In this document: positions 18,851 to 26,714 of the stretch, one piece after another | How the letters are laid out: the number at the start of each line of letters is the position of its first letter | Position numbering within the stretch: position 1 is the stretch's first letter | From: Natroniella sulfidigena | GTDB taxonomy: Bacteria; Bacillota; Halanaerobiia; Halobacteroidales; Halobacteroidaceae | Assembly (NCBI RefSeq): GCF_023223645.1 | Contig: NZ_JALKBY010000001.1 | Location: forward strand, 186,001-250,000 | DNA: 64,000 nt | Reading direction: 5' to 3' | The notes under the pieces: generated by a model | What the model was told of the DNA's origin: nothing | Seen by the model: the letters and a program-made list of their open reading frames with translations, nothing else | Database searches by the model: none | Program-made: the position numbers and the translations under genes

Positions 18851-19597
18851 ATGTCATTGTTTACTACAGATGCGATTGTGCTTAGAGATTATGAATTAGG
18901 AGAGGCAGATAAGATTGTTCTGTTATTTAGTAAAACAAAAGGGAAGATTAAAGTTGTTGCTAATGGAGCTAGGAAGACTAAAAGTACTTTAGCAGCAGGA
19001 ATGCAACCTTTTATTTATAATCAGATTATTGCTTATCAAGGAAAATCGGAGTTAGCTAAGTTAAGCCAATGTGATATCAAAGAAAACTTTCGTACTTTAT
19101 GTGATGATCTATTTAAAATGGCTTATGCTTCTTATATTGTTGAGTTGATCATTAAATTAACGGTGGATAGAGAGGAAAATCAGTTAGTTTTTAGCTTGTT
19201 ATTATTGACTTTAAGGTTATTAGATCAATTTGATGAGCCAGATTTAATAGTTAAGGCTTTTGAGTTAAAATTGCTCAAGATTTTAGGGTATCGTCCTCAT
19301 CTAAAAGACTGTATTAAATGTAATAGTAAGCTAACTCAAGGGCTTAAATTTGATGCTTTAGCTGGAGGAGTTGTCTGTGCTGACTGTGCTAGTTATACTA
19401 GCAAAAATATAAGTTTAGGAACAGTAAAATTTATGGAACAGTTGCTCAAATTAGATTATAAGAAGCTATTTAGATTGCGGATGACTGCTCAAATTGATCA
19501 AGAACTGTTAATTATAATTCCTCATTATATTCAAACCTTAATCGACAGTAAGTTGGAAACAGTGGCTTTCTTGCGGAGTTTAAGAGACTTAAGTTAA
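18851..19597 (+). CDS. recO: DNA repair protein RecO
   Basis: Mediator of RecF-pathway recombination: anneals DNA and loads RecA with RecR. 248 residues: N-terminal OB fold (TTDAIVLRDYELGEADKIV), helical middle, and a CxxC...CxxC zinc module (CIKCNSKL, CADC). ATG 18851 is chosen over TTG 18842 because AAAGGG lies about 11 bases upstream of it and almost touches the TTG. Confidence 0.93.
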   Translation: MSLFTTDAIVLRDYELGEADKIVLLFSKTKGKIKVVANGARKTKSTLAAGMQPFIYNQIIAYQGKSELAKLSQCDIKENFRTLCDDLFKMAYASYIVELIIKLTVDREENQLVFSLLLLTLRLLDQFDEPDLIVKAFELKLLKILGYRPHLKDCIKCNSKLTQGLKFDALAGGVVCADCASYTSKNISLGTVKFMEQLLKLDYKKLFRLRMTAQIDQELLIIIPHYIQTLIDSKLETVAFLRSLRDLS

Positions 19598-19611
19598 GGA
19601 GGAAGAGGATC

Positions 19612-20025
19612 ATGGAAGATTTAGAGAAGTTAGATGTGATTAAAGAAAGAACGGGAGCTAGTTATGAAGAGGCAATCACTGCTTTGAAAAATAGTAATGG
19701 TGATGTTTTAAAGGCTATAATTCAGCTAGAAGAGGAAAATAGCAAGCAAAATAATACTGATAATTCTTCTAATAATAATTACAATTACTATAAAGAGGAG
19801 TTTCAGGTACAGGGTCAAAAGATATTAGGCAAAGTTAAAGAGTTGATCAAAGAAGGGAATATAACCCGGATTAAGGTCAAGAAAGGTGAAAAGGTATTAG
19901 TTGATATTCCTGCTACTGCAGGGGTGATTGGAACAGTTCTCTATCCTTCATTATTGCTACTAGGTTCAGTAACTGCTTTGGCTACTGAGTGTACAATTGA
20001 GGTAGAGCGAGTAAAGAAGGAATAA
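19612..20025 (+). CDS. UBA-like/DUF4342 protein
   Basis: 137 residues. The first 45 (MEDLEKLDVIKERTGASYEE then ALKNSNGDVLKAIIQLEEE) form a UBA/TS-N-like three-helix module, as in EF-Ts or NAC. An Asn/Ser-rich linker follows, then a DUF4342 domain (VKELIKEGNITRIKVKKGEK) with a hydrophobic stretch IGTVLYPSLLLLGSVTALAT that may contact the membrane. Function unknown. It lies 14 bases after recO with an AAGGAGGAAGAGG site and closes the operon. Confidence 0.8.
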   Translation: MEDLEKLDVIKERTGASYEEAITALKNSNGDVLKAIIQLEEENSKQNNTDNSSNNNYNYYKEEFQVQGQKILGKVKELIKEGNITRIKVKKGEKVLVDIPATAGVIGTVLYPSLLLLGSVTALATECTIEVERVKKE

Positions 20026-20035
20026 TTATAAAATA

Positions 20036-20133
20036 GCTTAAGTCTGAGGTTGAGTTTGAGGTTAAGTCAACCATCAAAATCATAAGGTCTTAGCTCTTAC
20101 TTAAACTTAAACTTAGACTTAACCTTAACCTAA
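20036..20133. repeat. Hexamer-periodic inverted element, site B
   Basis: The left arm (20036-20070) reads CTTAAGT, CTGAGG, TTGAGT, TTGAGG, TTAAGT. The right arm (20096-20133) is the inverse series ACTTAA, ACTTAA, ACTTAG, ACTTAA, CCTTAA. The two arms can pair as one long imperfect hairpin. It lies just downstream of the DUF4342 gene. Confidence 0.65.
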
Positions 20134-20153
20134 AATGGGCAATTGCCCATTTT
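20132..20153 (+). terminator. Palindromic hairpin closing the recO unit
   Basis: Perfect 22-base palindrome AAAATGGGCAA/TTGCCCATTTT followed by GCTCTTT. Probable terminator of the preceding operon, abutting the hexamer element. Confidence 0.6.
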
Positions 20154-20185
20154 GCTCTTTAGATTTTACTAGTCACTAATTCCTA

Positions 20186-20214
20186 TTGACAAATAGAAGA
20201 GAGTTTGATATATT
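20186..20214 (+). promoter_or_regulatory. Sigma-A promoter of the glyQS T-box transcript
   Basis: TTGACA (20186-20191), a 17-base spacer and TATATT (20209-20214). The start point would be near 20221, immediately before the T-box stem I. Confidence 0.85.
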
Positions 20215-20220
20215 TAAGAC

Positions 20221-20440
20221 AAATTTGAATATTCTAGATTATGATGAACAAAAGTAGTAATTAGCCACTGCTATTAAAGCGAGCTAGAGCAGGTGGGAGT
20301 CTAGCATAGTAAGCTAATGAAGGCATTTGGGAGTAATCTTTATAAAGTGGATCCTTAGTGATTGAGGATTAAGCAGGGTGGAACCGCGGGAAACCTCGTC
20401 CCTGATAGTATTAATTATACTATTAGGGAGGGGGTTTTTT
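20221..20440 (+). ncRNA. Glycine-specific T-box riboswitch
   Basis: Leader RNA that reads uncharged tRNA-Gly and allows transcription of glyQS. The conserved T-box sequence AGGGTGGAACCGCG is at 20375-20388. The specifier GGC (Gly) is at 20322-20324 in the context GAAGGCA. The competing terminator (20399-20440) has arms CCCTGATAGTAT and ATACTATTAGGG, then GGGGG and six Ts. The specifier agrees with the downstream genes. Confidence 0.93.
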
Positions 20441-20447
20441 AAGTTCA

Positions 20448-20694
20448 GTTGATAGTGTACAGTGAACAGTGTATAGTTAAAAATCTTAAAGAATTGTGTT
20501 CTTAAAGTTTTTGAATTTGTAGATGTTCAAATTTGAGGTAACGTTTAATTACAATATTGCTTCACTTCAGTTAGTAGTGTATAGGGTATAGTGTATAGTT
20601 GAAAATCTTAAAATCAAGTGCTTTTAAAGTTTTATTTGTAGAGGTTTAAAAGGTTTTGAACTTAACTATCCACTATCAATTATCAACTATACAC
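20448..20694. repeat. Interspersed element with inverted heptamer arms, copies 2 and 3 (nested)
   Basis: There are two left arms: GTTGATA-GTGTACA-GTGAACA-GTGTATA (20448-20475) and GTTAGTA-GTGTATA-GGGTATA-GTGTATA (20570-20597). Each is followed by a similar core (AAAATCTTAAA then TTTAAAGTTTT). Only one right arm is seen: TATCCAC-TATCAAT-TATCAAC-TATACAC (20667-20694). This suggests one element landed in or beside another. It separates the T-box terminator from glyQ; no coding frame is seen in it. Confidence 0.7.
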
Positions 20695-20726
20695 TATTGA
20701 TATAAAGTGAAGCTTTATATCAATAG
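20694..20726 (+). promoter_or_regulatory. Stable hairpin in the glyQ 5' leader
   Basis: Perfect 14-base arms CTATTGATATAAAG and CTTTATATCAATAG around the loop TGAAG, ending about 24 bases before the glyQ start. No T-run follows, so it is not a typical terminator. It may be the edge of the repeat element or an mRNA-stability structure. Confidence 0.5.
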
Positions 20727-20749
20727 TAAACAGGAAAGTGGGGGATTTG

Positions 20750-21634
20750 ATGCAATTTCAAGAAATGATTAATACTTTAACTGAGTACTGGTATCAACAA
20801 AATTGTGTTATTAGACAACCTTATGATGTTGAAGTCGGTGCTGGGACAATGAATCCAGCTACGTTTTTGCGGGCCTTAGGGCCAGAAGATTGGAATGTTG
20901 CTTATGTTGAACCATCTCGTCGACCAGATGATGGACGTTATGGTGATAATCCAAATCGAGTTTATCAACATCATCAATTTCAGGTGATTATGAAACCATC
21001 ACCGGATAATATTCAAGAGTTATACTTAAAGAGTTTGGAAGCTTTAGGGATCGATCCAAAGAAGCATGATATTCGTTTTGTTGAGGATAATTGGGAAGCA
21101 CCTACCCTAGGAGCTTGGGGGCTTGGTTGGGAAGTCTGGTTAGATGGAATGGAGATTACCCAATTCACATATTTTCAACAGGTAGGAGGGCTTGAATGTA
21201 AGCCAGTAGCTGTTGAGATAACTTATGGTTTAGAGCGGATTGCAATGTATTTACAAGAGGTAAATAGTGTTTATGATATTGAGTGGGTTGAAGGAGTAAG
21301 CTATGGAGATGTTCATCACCAAGCAGAGGTTGAACATTCTAAGTATAGCTTTGAAGTAGCAGATATTGAAACATTATTGACGCTTTTTAATCTATATGAG
21401 AAAGAAGCTCAGCGAGCAATTGATGAAGATCTTGTCTTACCTGCTTATGATTATGTTTTAAAGTGTTCTCATACCTTTAATGTCTTAGATGCACGAGGAG
21501 CTATTTCTGTGACAGAGAGGACAAACTATATTAGTAGAGTACGTGATTTAGCTCGCTTATGTGCTCAAGCCTATGTTGAGCAGCGAGAAGAATTAGGGTA
21601 TCCACTTTTGAAAGGAGGTCAAGATAATGAGTAA
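20750..21634 (+). CDS. glyQ: Glycyl-tRNA synthetase alpha subunit
   Basis: Catalytic subunit of the tetrameric (alpha2beta2) bacterial GlyRS. 294 residues with [34 protein letters not shown] and [14 protein letters not shown], near-invariant in the family. ATG 20750 is preferred to GTG 20738 because AAAGTGGGGGA precedes it. Regulated by the T-box upstream and translationally coupled to glyS by an 8-base overlap. Confidence 0.97.
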   Translation: MQFQEMINTLTEYWYQQNCVIRQPYDVEVGAGTMNPATFLRALGPEDWNVAYVEPSRRPDDGRYGDNPNRVYQHHQFQVIMKPSPDNIQELYLKSLEALGIDPKKHDIRFVEDNWEAPTLGAWGLGWEVWLDGMEITQFTYFQQVGGLECKPVAVEITYGLERIAMYLQEVNSVYDIEWVEGVSYGDVHHQAEVEHSKYSFEVADIETLLTLFNLYEKEAQRAIDEDLVLPAYDYVLKCSHTFNVLDARGAISVTERTNYISRVRDLARLCAQAYVEQREELGYPLLKGGQDNE

Positions 21635-23708
21635 TGACTTATTATTAGAGGTTGGAACTGAAGAGATTCCCGCTGGTTTTATGGAAGGTGCTTTTGAGCA
21701 GTTAGAAAGGTTGGCCCGTGATTTATTTACAGATAATAGAGTTGAAATTGGAGAAGTTAAAGCTACTGGAACTCCACGTAGATTAGCTTTATATATTAAA
21801 GATGTAGCAGAACAACAAAGTGATTTAAAGAAAGAAGTACGAGGTCCTGCTAAAAGTGTTGCATTTGATGAATCAGGAAACCCTACTAAAGCAGGAGCAG
21901 GTTTTGCTAGAGGACAGGGAATTACTCCTGAGGAATTAGAGATTAGAGACACGGAAAATGGAGAGTATGTATTTGCTGTAACTGTAGAAGAAGGAAAAGC
22001 TACTACTGAGTTATTATCTGAATTGTTAGTTAAGATTATCAAAGAGTTAAACTTCCCTAAATCAATGAGATGGGCCAACCAAGAATTGAGGTTTGCTCGA
22101 CCAATTAAGTGGTTGTTAGCTCTGTATGGAACGGAAAAGATAGATCTTTCCTTAGCTGGAGTTGAATCAGATAATTGGACTTTAGGTCATAGATTTTTAA
22201 GTGATGGCCAAGTTAAGATAGATAAAGCAGCTACTTATTTTGATAAATTAGAAGAGGAATATGTAATTGCAGATCATTTACAAAGAAGAGAGATGATTGT
22301 TGAACAGATTAAAGAGATTGGACAGCAACATGATGTAGAGGTAGTTATTGAGGAAGAGCTATTACATGAGGTTAATTTCTTAGTTGAATATCCTACTGCT
22401 TTATGTGGAAAGTTTGAAGAAGAATTTTTGCAATTGCCTGAAGAGGTATTAATTACATCGATGCGGGAGCATCAAAGGTACTTTCCTGTTAAAGATGAAG
22501 CAGGTGAGTTAAAGAATATGTTTGTTACAGTTAGAAATGGAACGGATGAGTATATTGATACGGTTAGAGCAGGAAATGAGAAGGTTTTGCGAGCTCGTTT
22601 ATCTGATGGGATCTTTTTCTATCAAGAGGATCAAAAAGAAAAGTTAGAGGAAAAGCTTGAAGAGTTAAAAGATATTATCTTCCAAAAAGAATTGGGAACT
22701 TTATATGAAAAGGTTGAACGGATGGTCACTTTAGCAGAGGATTTTGGTCAGTTACTGGAGTTGTCCAATGCTGAGATTAAGCAAGCTAAAAGGGCTGCTA
22801 AGTTAGCTAAAGCAGATTTAGTAACAGAGATGGTCAATGAGTTTGCTAAATTGCAGGGAACGATGGGGAAAGAGTATGCTCTCTTAGATGGTGAAGATGA
22901 AGAGGTTGCCCAAGCAATCTTTGAACATTATTTACCACGCCATGCGACAGATCAATTACCTGGATTAGAAATCTCTAGAGTAATTAGTATAGCAGATAAG
23001 ATTGATAATATTGTAGGATGCTTTAGTGTGGGGATTATTCCAACTGGATCTCAAGATCCATATGCTTTACGTAGACAAGCCCAGGGAATAGTTAAGATTA
23101 TTGTTGATGCTGGTTTAAATCTTAAATTAGATCAACTAATCGATACAGCTTTAGATGCATTAGCTGAGCAGGATAAATTAGAAGCTTCAGCAGCAGAAGT
23201 TAAAGAAGAGGTATTAGAATTCTTTAAATTGAGATTAGAGAATCTATTAGAGGAAGCAGAGATTAGATATGATGTATCAGATGCAGTATTAGCGACTAAT
23301 TACTATGATGTTAATGATACTTTAATGAGAGCAGATGCAGTAATGGAGTTTAGAGGAGAAGAAGGGTTTGAAGAGTTGATCACTGCCTTTAATCGAGCAA
23401 GTAATCTGGCAGCTAAAGCAGAAAGTGAGCAACTTGACCCTGAGTTGTTCGAAGCAGAAGCAACAAAAGAGTTATATTCTGCTTATCAGGAGGTTAAAGA
23501 AGAGATTGAAGAGTTGACTACTAAAAAATATTATTTACAAGCTTTACAAGAAGTAGCTAAACTAAAAGGGCCAATTGATAACTTCTTTAACTCTGTAATG
23601 GTGATGACTGATGATCAGCAAGTTAAAAATAACAGATTAGGATTATTAAAGGTTGTTTCACAATTACTATCGAGGATAGCTGATTTGACTAAAATAGTAA
23701 TTGATTAA
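21627..23708 (+). CDS. glyS: Glycyl-tRNA synthetase beta subunit
   Basis: tRNA-binding beta subunit of GlyRS, 693 residues. It starts [15 protein letters not shown], has REHQRYFPV and the HD-like segment [15 protein letters not shown], and ends with a DALR-type anticodon-binding domain (FFNSVMVM). AAAGGAGG lies inside the end of glyQ. A terminator follows. Confidence 0.97.
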   Translation: MSNDLLLEVGTEEIPAGFMEGAFEQLERLARDLFTDNRVEIGEVKATGTPRRLALYIKDVAEQQSDLKKEVRGPAKSVAFDESGNPTKAGAGFARGQGITPEELEIRDTENGEYVFAVTVEEGKATTELLSELLVKIIKELNFPKSMRWANQELRFARPIKWLLALYGTEKIDLSLAGVESDNWTLGHRFLSDGQVKIDKAATYFDKLEEEYVIADHLQRREMIVEQIKEIGQQHDVEVVIEEELLHEVNFLVEYPTALCGKFEEEFLQLPEEVLITSMREHQRYFPVKDEAGELKNMFVTVRNGTDEYIDTVRAGNEKVLRARLSDGIFFYQEDQKEKLEEKLEELKDIIFQKELGTLYEKVERMVTLAEDFGQLLELSNAEIKQAKRAAKLAKADLVTEMVNEFAKLQGTMGKEYALLDGEDEEVAQAIFEHYLPRHATDQLPGLEISRVISIADKIDNIVGCFSVGIIPTGSQDPYALRRQAQGIVKIIVDAGLNLKLDQLIDTALDALAEQDKLEASAAEVKEEVLEFFKLRLENLLEEAEIRYDVSDAVLATNYYDVNDTLMRADAVMEFRGEEGFEELITAFNRASNLAAKAESEQLDPELFEAEATKELYSAYQEVKEEIEELTTKKYYLQALQEVAKLKGPIDNFFNSVMVMTDDQQVKNNRLGLLKVVSQLLSRIADLTKIVID

Positions 23709-23716
23709 TCAAGAGA

Positions 23717-23748
23717 GCAATCTAAGTTAAAGCTTAGGTTGCTTTTTT
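23717..23748 (+). terminator. Terminator after glyS
   Basis: Arms GCAATCTAAG and CTTAGGTTGC (one G-U) around TTAAAG, followed by six Ts. Confidence 0.85.
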
Positions 23749-23813
23749 ATTGTTCAGGAAATTATGTTTTTAGAGGCTGCGGATAACTTTTATCAGTTTG
23801 GATTTGTTGGTTT

Positions 23814-23841
23814 TACTTAAACTTAATCTTAGGCTTAAGCT
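23814..23841. repeat. Hexamer-periodic repeat arm, site C
   Basis: ACTTAA, ACTTAA, TCTTAG, GCTTAA: right-oriented arm only. It lies inside the 339-base glyS-glpX gap, which otherwise holds the glyS terminator, a second small terminator and the glpX promoter region. Confidence 0.5.
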
Positions 23842-23843
23842 GA

Positions 23844-23864
23844 GTTGCCTCCGGCAACTTTTTT
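23844..23864 (+). terminator. Short hairpin with T-run (GTTGCC/GGCAAC)
   Basis: GTTGCC-TCC-GGCAAC followed by six Ts. A near-identical hairpin occurs at 45554-45574, also beside a hexamer repeat, so it may be part of that repeat family. Confidence 0.6.
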
Positions 23865-23914
23865 ATGAGTATAATTGTCATAATATTATTAAAATTTAGA
23901 ATTTGAAATATTTG

Positions 23915-23968
23915 TTATAAAGGCAGGAAAAGGTTATTAAATATAGTATTAGTATAATATATATCAAC
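23915..23968 (+). promoter_or_regulatory. glpX upstream region with -10 and shared leader motif
   Basis: TTATAAAGGCAGGAAAA followed by ATATAGTATTAGTATAATATATA; TATAAT is at 23953-23958 without a good -35. A very similar segment precedes the CcpN-like gene (25930-25976), so the two are probably co-controlled. Confidence 0.5.
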
Positions 23969-23980
23969 TAAAGGCAAAAA

Positions 23981-24019
23981 TGTGTTATGTTTTTTGCTTT
24001 ATATTAGATATGTAATACA
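23981..24019 (+). promoter_or_regulatory. Two candidate CcpN-type operator half sites before glpX
   Basis: TGTGTTATGTT (23981-23991) and TATGTAATACA (24009-24019) each differ by one base from the Bacillus CcpN box as I recall it (TRTGHYATAYW). They are 28 bases apart and downstream of the -10. The match is suggestive only. Confidence 0.3.
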
Positions 24020-24047
24020 TTAAATTTTTGAAAGGGGTTAATATTAA

Positions 24048-25037
24048 ATGGAACGAGAATTAGCTTTAGAACTTGTTAGAGTAACGGAAGCTGCTGCTTT
24101 GGCTGCAGCACCATGGATGGGAAAAGGAGATAAGATAGCAGCAGATCAAGCAGCTGTCGATGCAATGCGAGCTACTTTTGATACTGTAAATATGGAAGGG
24201 ACTGTAGTAATTGGAGAAGGAGAGAAGGATGAAGCTCCAATGTTGTATACTGGTGAAGAGCTTGGAGCTGGAGGAGATATTGAATTAGATATCGCAGTTG
24301 ATCCAGTAGAAGGTACTAGGCTAGTAGCTAAAGGTTTGCCTAATTCTTTAGCAGTTGTTGGTGCAGCTGAGAGAGGACATCTACTTAATGCACCTGATAT
24401 GTACATGAAAAAGATTGCTGTTGGCCCGGAAGCTAAGGGAGTAATTGATTTGGAGGCTTCTCCGACTGAAAACTTACAGGCTGTAGCTAAAGCTAAAGGT
24501 AAAGATGTATCAGATTTAACAGTTATTATACTGGATCGACCTCGTCATGAGGAGATAGTTAAGGAGATTAGGGAAGCAGGAGCTAGAATTAAGTTCATAC
24601 TTGATGGAGATGTTGCAGGAGGGATTGCTACTTCTTTAGAGTATACTGGAGTTGATATGCTGATTGGAATTGGTGGAGCACCAGAAGGGGTGTTGACTGC
24701 TGCAGCTCTTAAATGCTTAGGTGGTGACATGCAAGCCCAATTACATTCACGCAATAAAGCTGAAACAGAAAAAGCTTTACAAATGGGGATTGATAACATA
24801 GATCAGATATTTAGTATAGATGATTTGGTAAAAGGAGATGACGCACTCTTTTCAGTAACTGGAATAACAGATGGGGAAATGTTAAATGGAGTTAGATACC
24901 ATGGTGACCAAGCTGAAACACATTCTATTGTAATGAGAAGTAAAACGAGAACAATCAGACATATTAAAGCTAAGCATAGAATTGAGTATAAGCCGTCTTA
25001 CTTTAAAAAAGAGGTTTTAGCTACTAAAGAAATATAA
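24048..25037 (+). CDS. glpX: Fructose-1,6-bisphosphatase class II
   Basis: Gluconeogenic phosphatase converting fructose 1,6-bisphosphate to fructose 6-phosphate. 329 residues with VIGEGEKDEAPMLYTGEE, the metal-binding DPVEGTRLVAKG and IGIGGAPEGVLTAAALK, all typical of GlpX. GAAAGGGG precedes ATG. It heads the cluster with PPDK and its regulators, consistent with a gluconeogenesis role. Confidence 0.95.
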   Translation: MERELALELVRVTEAAALAAAPWMGKGDKIAADQAAVDAMRATFDTVNMEGTVVIGEGEKDEAPMLYTGEELGAGGDIELDIAVDPVEGTRLVAKGLPNSLAVVGAAERGHLLNAPDMYMKKIAVGPEAKGVIDLEASPTENLQAVAKAKGKDVSDLTVIILDRPRHEEIVKEIREAGARIKFILDGDVAGGIATSLEYTGVDMLIGIGGAPEGVLTAAALKCLGGDMQAQLHSRNKAETEKALQMGIDNIDQIFSIDDLVKGDDALFSVTGITDGEMLNGVRYHGDQAETHSIVMRSKTRTIRHIKAKHRIEYKPSYFKKEVLATKEI

Positions 25038-25053
25038 TAATTAAGAATTAATA

Positions 25054-25102
25054 TCTCCCCTGATTTAGTAATATTATGTATTACACTAAATGAAAGGGGA
25101 GA
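25054..25102 (+). promoter_or_regulatory. Hairpin that hides the ribosome site of the next gene
   Basis: TCTCCCCT (25054-25061) pairs with AGGGGAGA (25095-25102), and inside it ATTTAGT (25063-25069) pairs with ACTAAAT (25085-25091). The paired GGGGAG is the ribosome site of the gene at 25107. No T-run follows, so translational control rather than termination is likely. Confidence 0.6.
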
Positions 25103-25106
25103 AAAA

Positions 25107-25883
25107 ATGAAAATTAATTATTATTTGCTTTCAGATTTTTCATTAGAATTTAATTTAGAGAAGGTTTATCGTTGGAGCGGAAGTGAAGACTTAGTAGTTA
25201 ATAATTACTTAGGTAAAGTAACTGAAGATAATATAGAACAAATTATAGAAGGAGCAATTAGGAAAAGAGCAATTTTATTTTATGCTTTCAGTCAAACTTT
25301 ATTAAAAGAGAAAGTAGAGAATATTTTAAATGATACTGATTTAGCTTCTTTTAATTTTTTAGAATTTGGTTTGTGTACACTATTTCAATCATTTAGAGTA
25401 CACAAAAGAGAGCAAATTAAGACTGAGCTTGATTATTTCAAAAAGATAAAGGCAATGGAGTTTTCTTTACAAGCTGATGAACGAGTTAGCTGGGATAAAT
25501 TAGATGAAGCAGATATCATTTTATTAGGAGTCTCCTGTACTGCTAAAACACCTCTTGCTCTGTATTTAGGGTATCTAGGTTATAAGGTTTCTAATCTACC
25601 ATTAGTTCCTGAAATTAGTTTAGATATAGATAAGTTATTACTCTATCAAAATAAAATTGTAGGTTTAACAATTAAGAAAGATTATTTAAAAGAATTACGA
25701 AAGAGAAAAATCAGTGAGTTAGGCCTACCTATTAATTCTAAATATTCACAGGAAAGTAGAATACTAGAAGAAATTGATTATGCTGAAGAAATTTTATCGG
25801 ATTTAGAAGCTCCTGTGATTGATGTTACTGACAAATCAATTGAGAAGTTGGCTATAGAAGTGTTAGAAGCGATTAGATTATAA
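25107..25883 (+). CDS. Divergent PPDK-regulatory-protein (YqfL/DUF299) paralogue
   Basis: 258 residues resembling the kinase/pyrophosphorylase that switches PPDK or PEP synthase. The C-terminal half keeps the P-loop region ADIILLGVSCTAKTPLALYL, the LPLVPE segment, IVGLTI, and the tail EEIDYAEEIL with VIDVTDKSIEKLA. The P-loop has Cys where the normal paralogue at 26715 has Arg (GISRTSKTPLS), and the N-terminal SDSVGKTAENV motif is replaced by SDFSLEFNLEKV. Its target may differ, or it may be a non-catalytic partner. It lies directly after glpX. Confidence 0.75.
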   Translation: MKINYYLLSDFSLEFNLEKVYRWSGSEDLVVNNYLGKVTEDNIEQIIEGAIRKRAILFYAFSQTLLKEKVENILNDTDLASFNFLEFGLCTLFQSFRVHKREQIKTELDYFKKIKAMEFSLQADERVSWDKLDEADIILLGVSCTAKTPLALYLGYLGYKVSNLPLVPEISLDIDKLLLYQNKIVGLTIKKDYLKELRKRKISELGLPINSKYSQESRILEEIDYAEEILSDLEAPVIDVTDKSIEKLAIEVLEAIRL

Positions 25884-25929
25884 AAGATGCCAAAACTTAG
25901 TTGAATTTTTGTTGATAAATTAGATAAAA

Positions 25930-25976
25930 ATTATAAAAGATGCAGGAAAAAAACAATTAGTATAGTATATATAATA
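25930..25976 (+). promoter_or_regulatory. Upstream region of the CcpN-like gene, similar to that of glpX
   Basis: TTATAAAAGATGCAGGAAAA, then CAATTAGTATAGTATATATA; TATAGT (25961-25966) is a possible -10. The arrangement mirrors 23915-23968. Confidence 0.45.
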
Positions 25977-26006
25977 AATAGTTCAACATAAATAATATTA
26001 ATACAA

Positions 26007-26017
26007 CATATAGCATA
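26007..26017 (-). promoter_or_regulatory. Candidate CcpN-type box before the CcpN-like gene
   Basis: CATATAGCATA matches the reverse complement of the recalled CcpN box at 10 of 11 positions. It would allow autoregulation; low confidence. Confidence 0.25.
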
Positions 26018-26067
26018 CAATATATTTGTGGGATAATTTTCAGAGTAATATTTGATTGCAAGGAGGG

Positions 26068-26691
26068 GTGAAGATTAAATTAAATACTAGGCAAAAAAAG
26101 ATAGTTGAAATAGTAAAAAACAATGAACCAATTACAAGTCATAAAATAGCTGAAAAATTGAGCTTGACTAGAGGGGCTTTAAGAGCTGATTTATCTGTAT
26201 TAACTATGACTAATATTTTAAAGGCTAAGCCTAAAGTTGGATATTTTTATTCCAATGAAGATAATAAACTTATAGATTTAGAAAAATTATACGGTAAAAA
26301 AGTAGAAGATATAAAATCAATTCCTGTAGTAGTCAAAGAAGAAACCTCAGTTTATGATGCTATCGTCACCCTTTTTTTTGAGGATGTAGGTTCTTTATTT
26401 GTGATTGATGATCAGCAGGTATTGTTAGGAATTGTTTCTAGAAAAGACTTACTAAAAGTAACCATGGGAGAAAATGATTGTAACCAAATTCCTGTTAGTA
26501 TAACTATGACTAGAATGCCTAATATTATTACAGTAGAAAGAGAAGATACTATTCTTCAAGCTGCTGAGAAGATAGTTAGATATGAGATAGACACTCTACC
26601 AGTAGTTGAAACTAAAGATAATGGAAAAGTAAAAGTAGTTGGTAGGATTAGTAAGACTGATGTAGTTAGGATTTTTGTTGATTTTTATTAG
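26068..26691 (+). CDS. CcpN-like transcriptional repressor (HTH plus two CBS domains)
   Basis: About 207 residues. An N-terminal winged HTH (RQKKIVEIVKNNEPITSHKI, then SLTRGALRADLSVL) with RPxVGYFY-like KPKVGYFYS is followed by two CBS domains (about 85-200) that would sense nucleotides. In Bacillus CcpN represses gluconeogenic genes and is cotranscribed with yqfL, matching this setting. The start is odd: AAGGAGGGG (26060-26068) leaves only GTG 26068, which overlaps its end, or ATT 26074 at a normal distance. TTG 26056 lies before the ribosome site. Confidence 0.85.
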   Translation: MKIKLNTRQKKIVEIVKNNEPITSHKIAEKLSLTRGALRADLSVLTMTNILKAKPKVGYFYSNEDNKLIDLEKLYGKKVEDIKSIPVVVKEETSVYDAIVTLFFEDVGSLFVIDDQQVLLGIVSRKDLLKVTMGENDCNQIPVSITMTRMPNIITVEREDTILQAAEKIVRYEIDTLPVVETKDNGKVKVVGRISKTDVVRIFVDFY

Positions 26692-26714
26692 AGGTATAAG
26701 GAGGCAGACATTCT

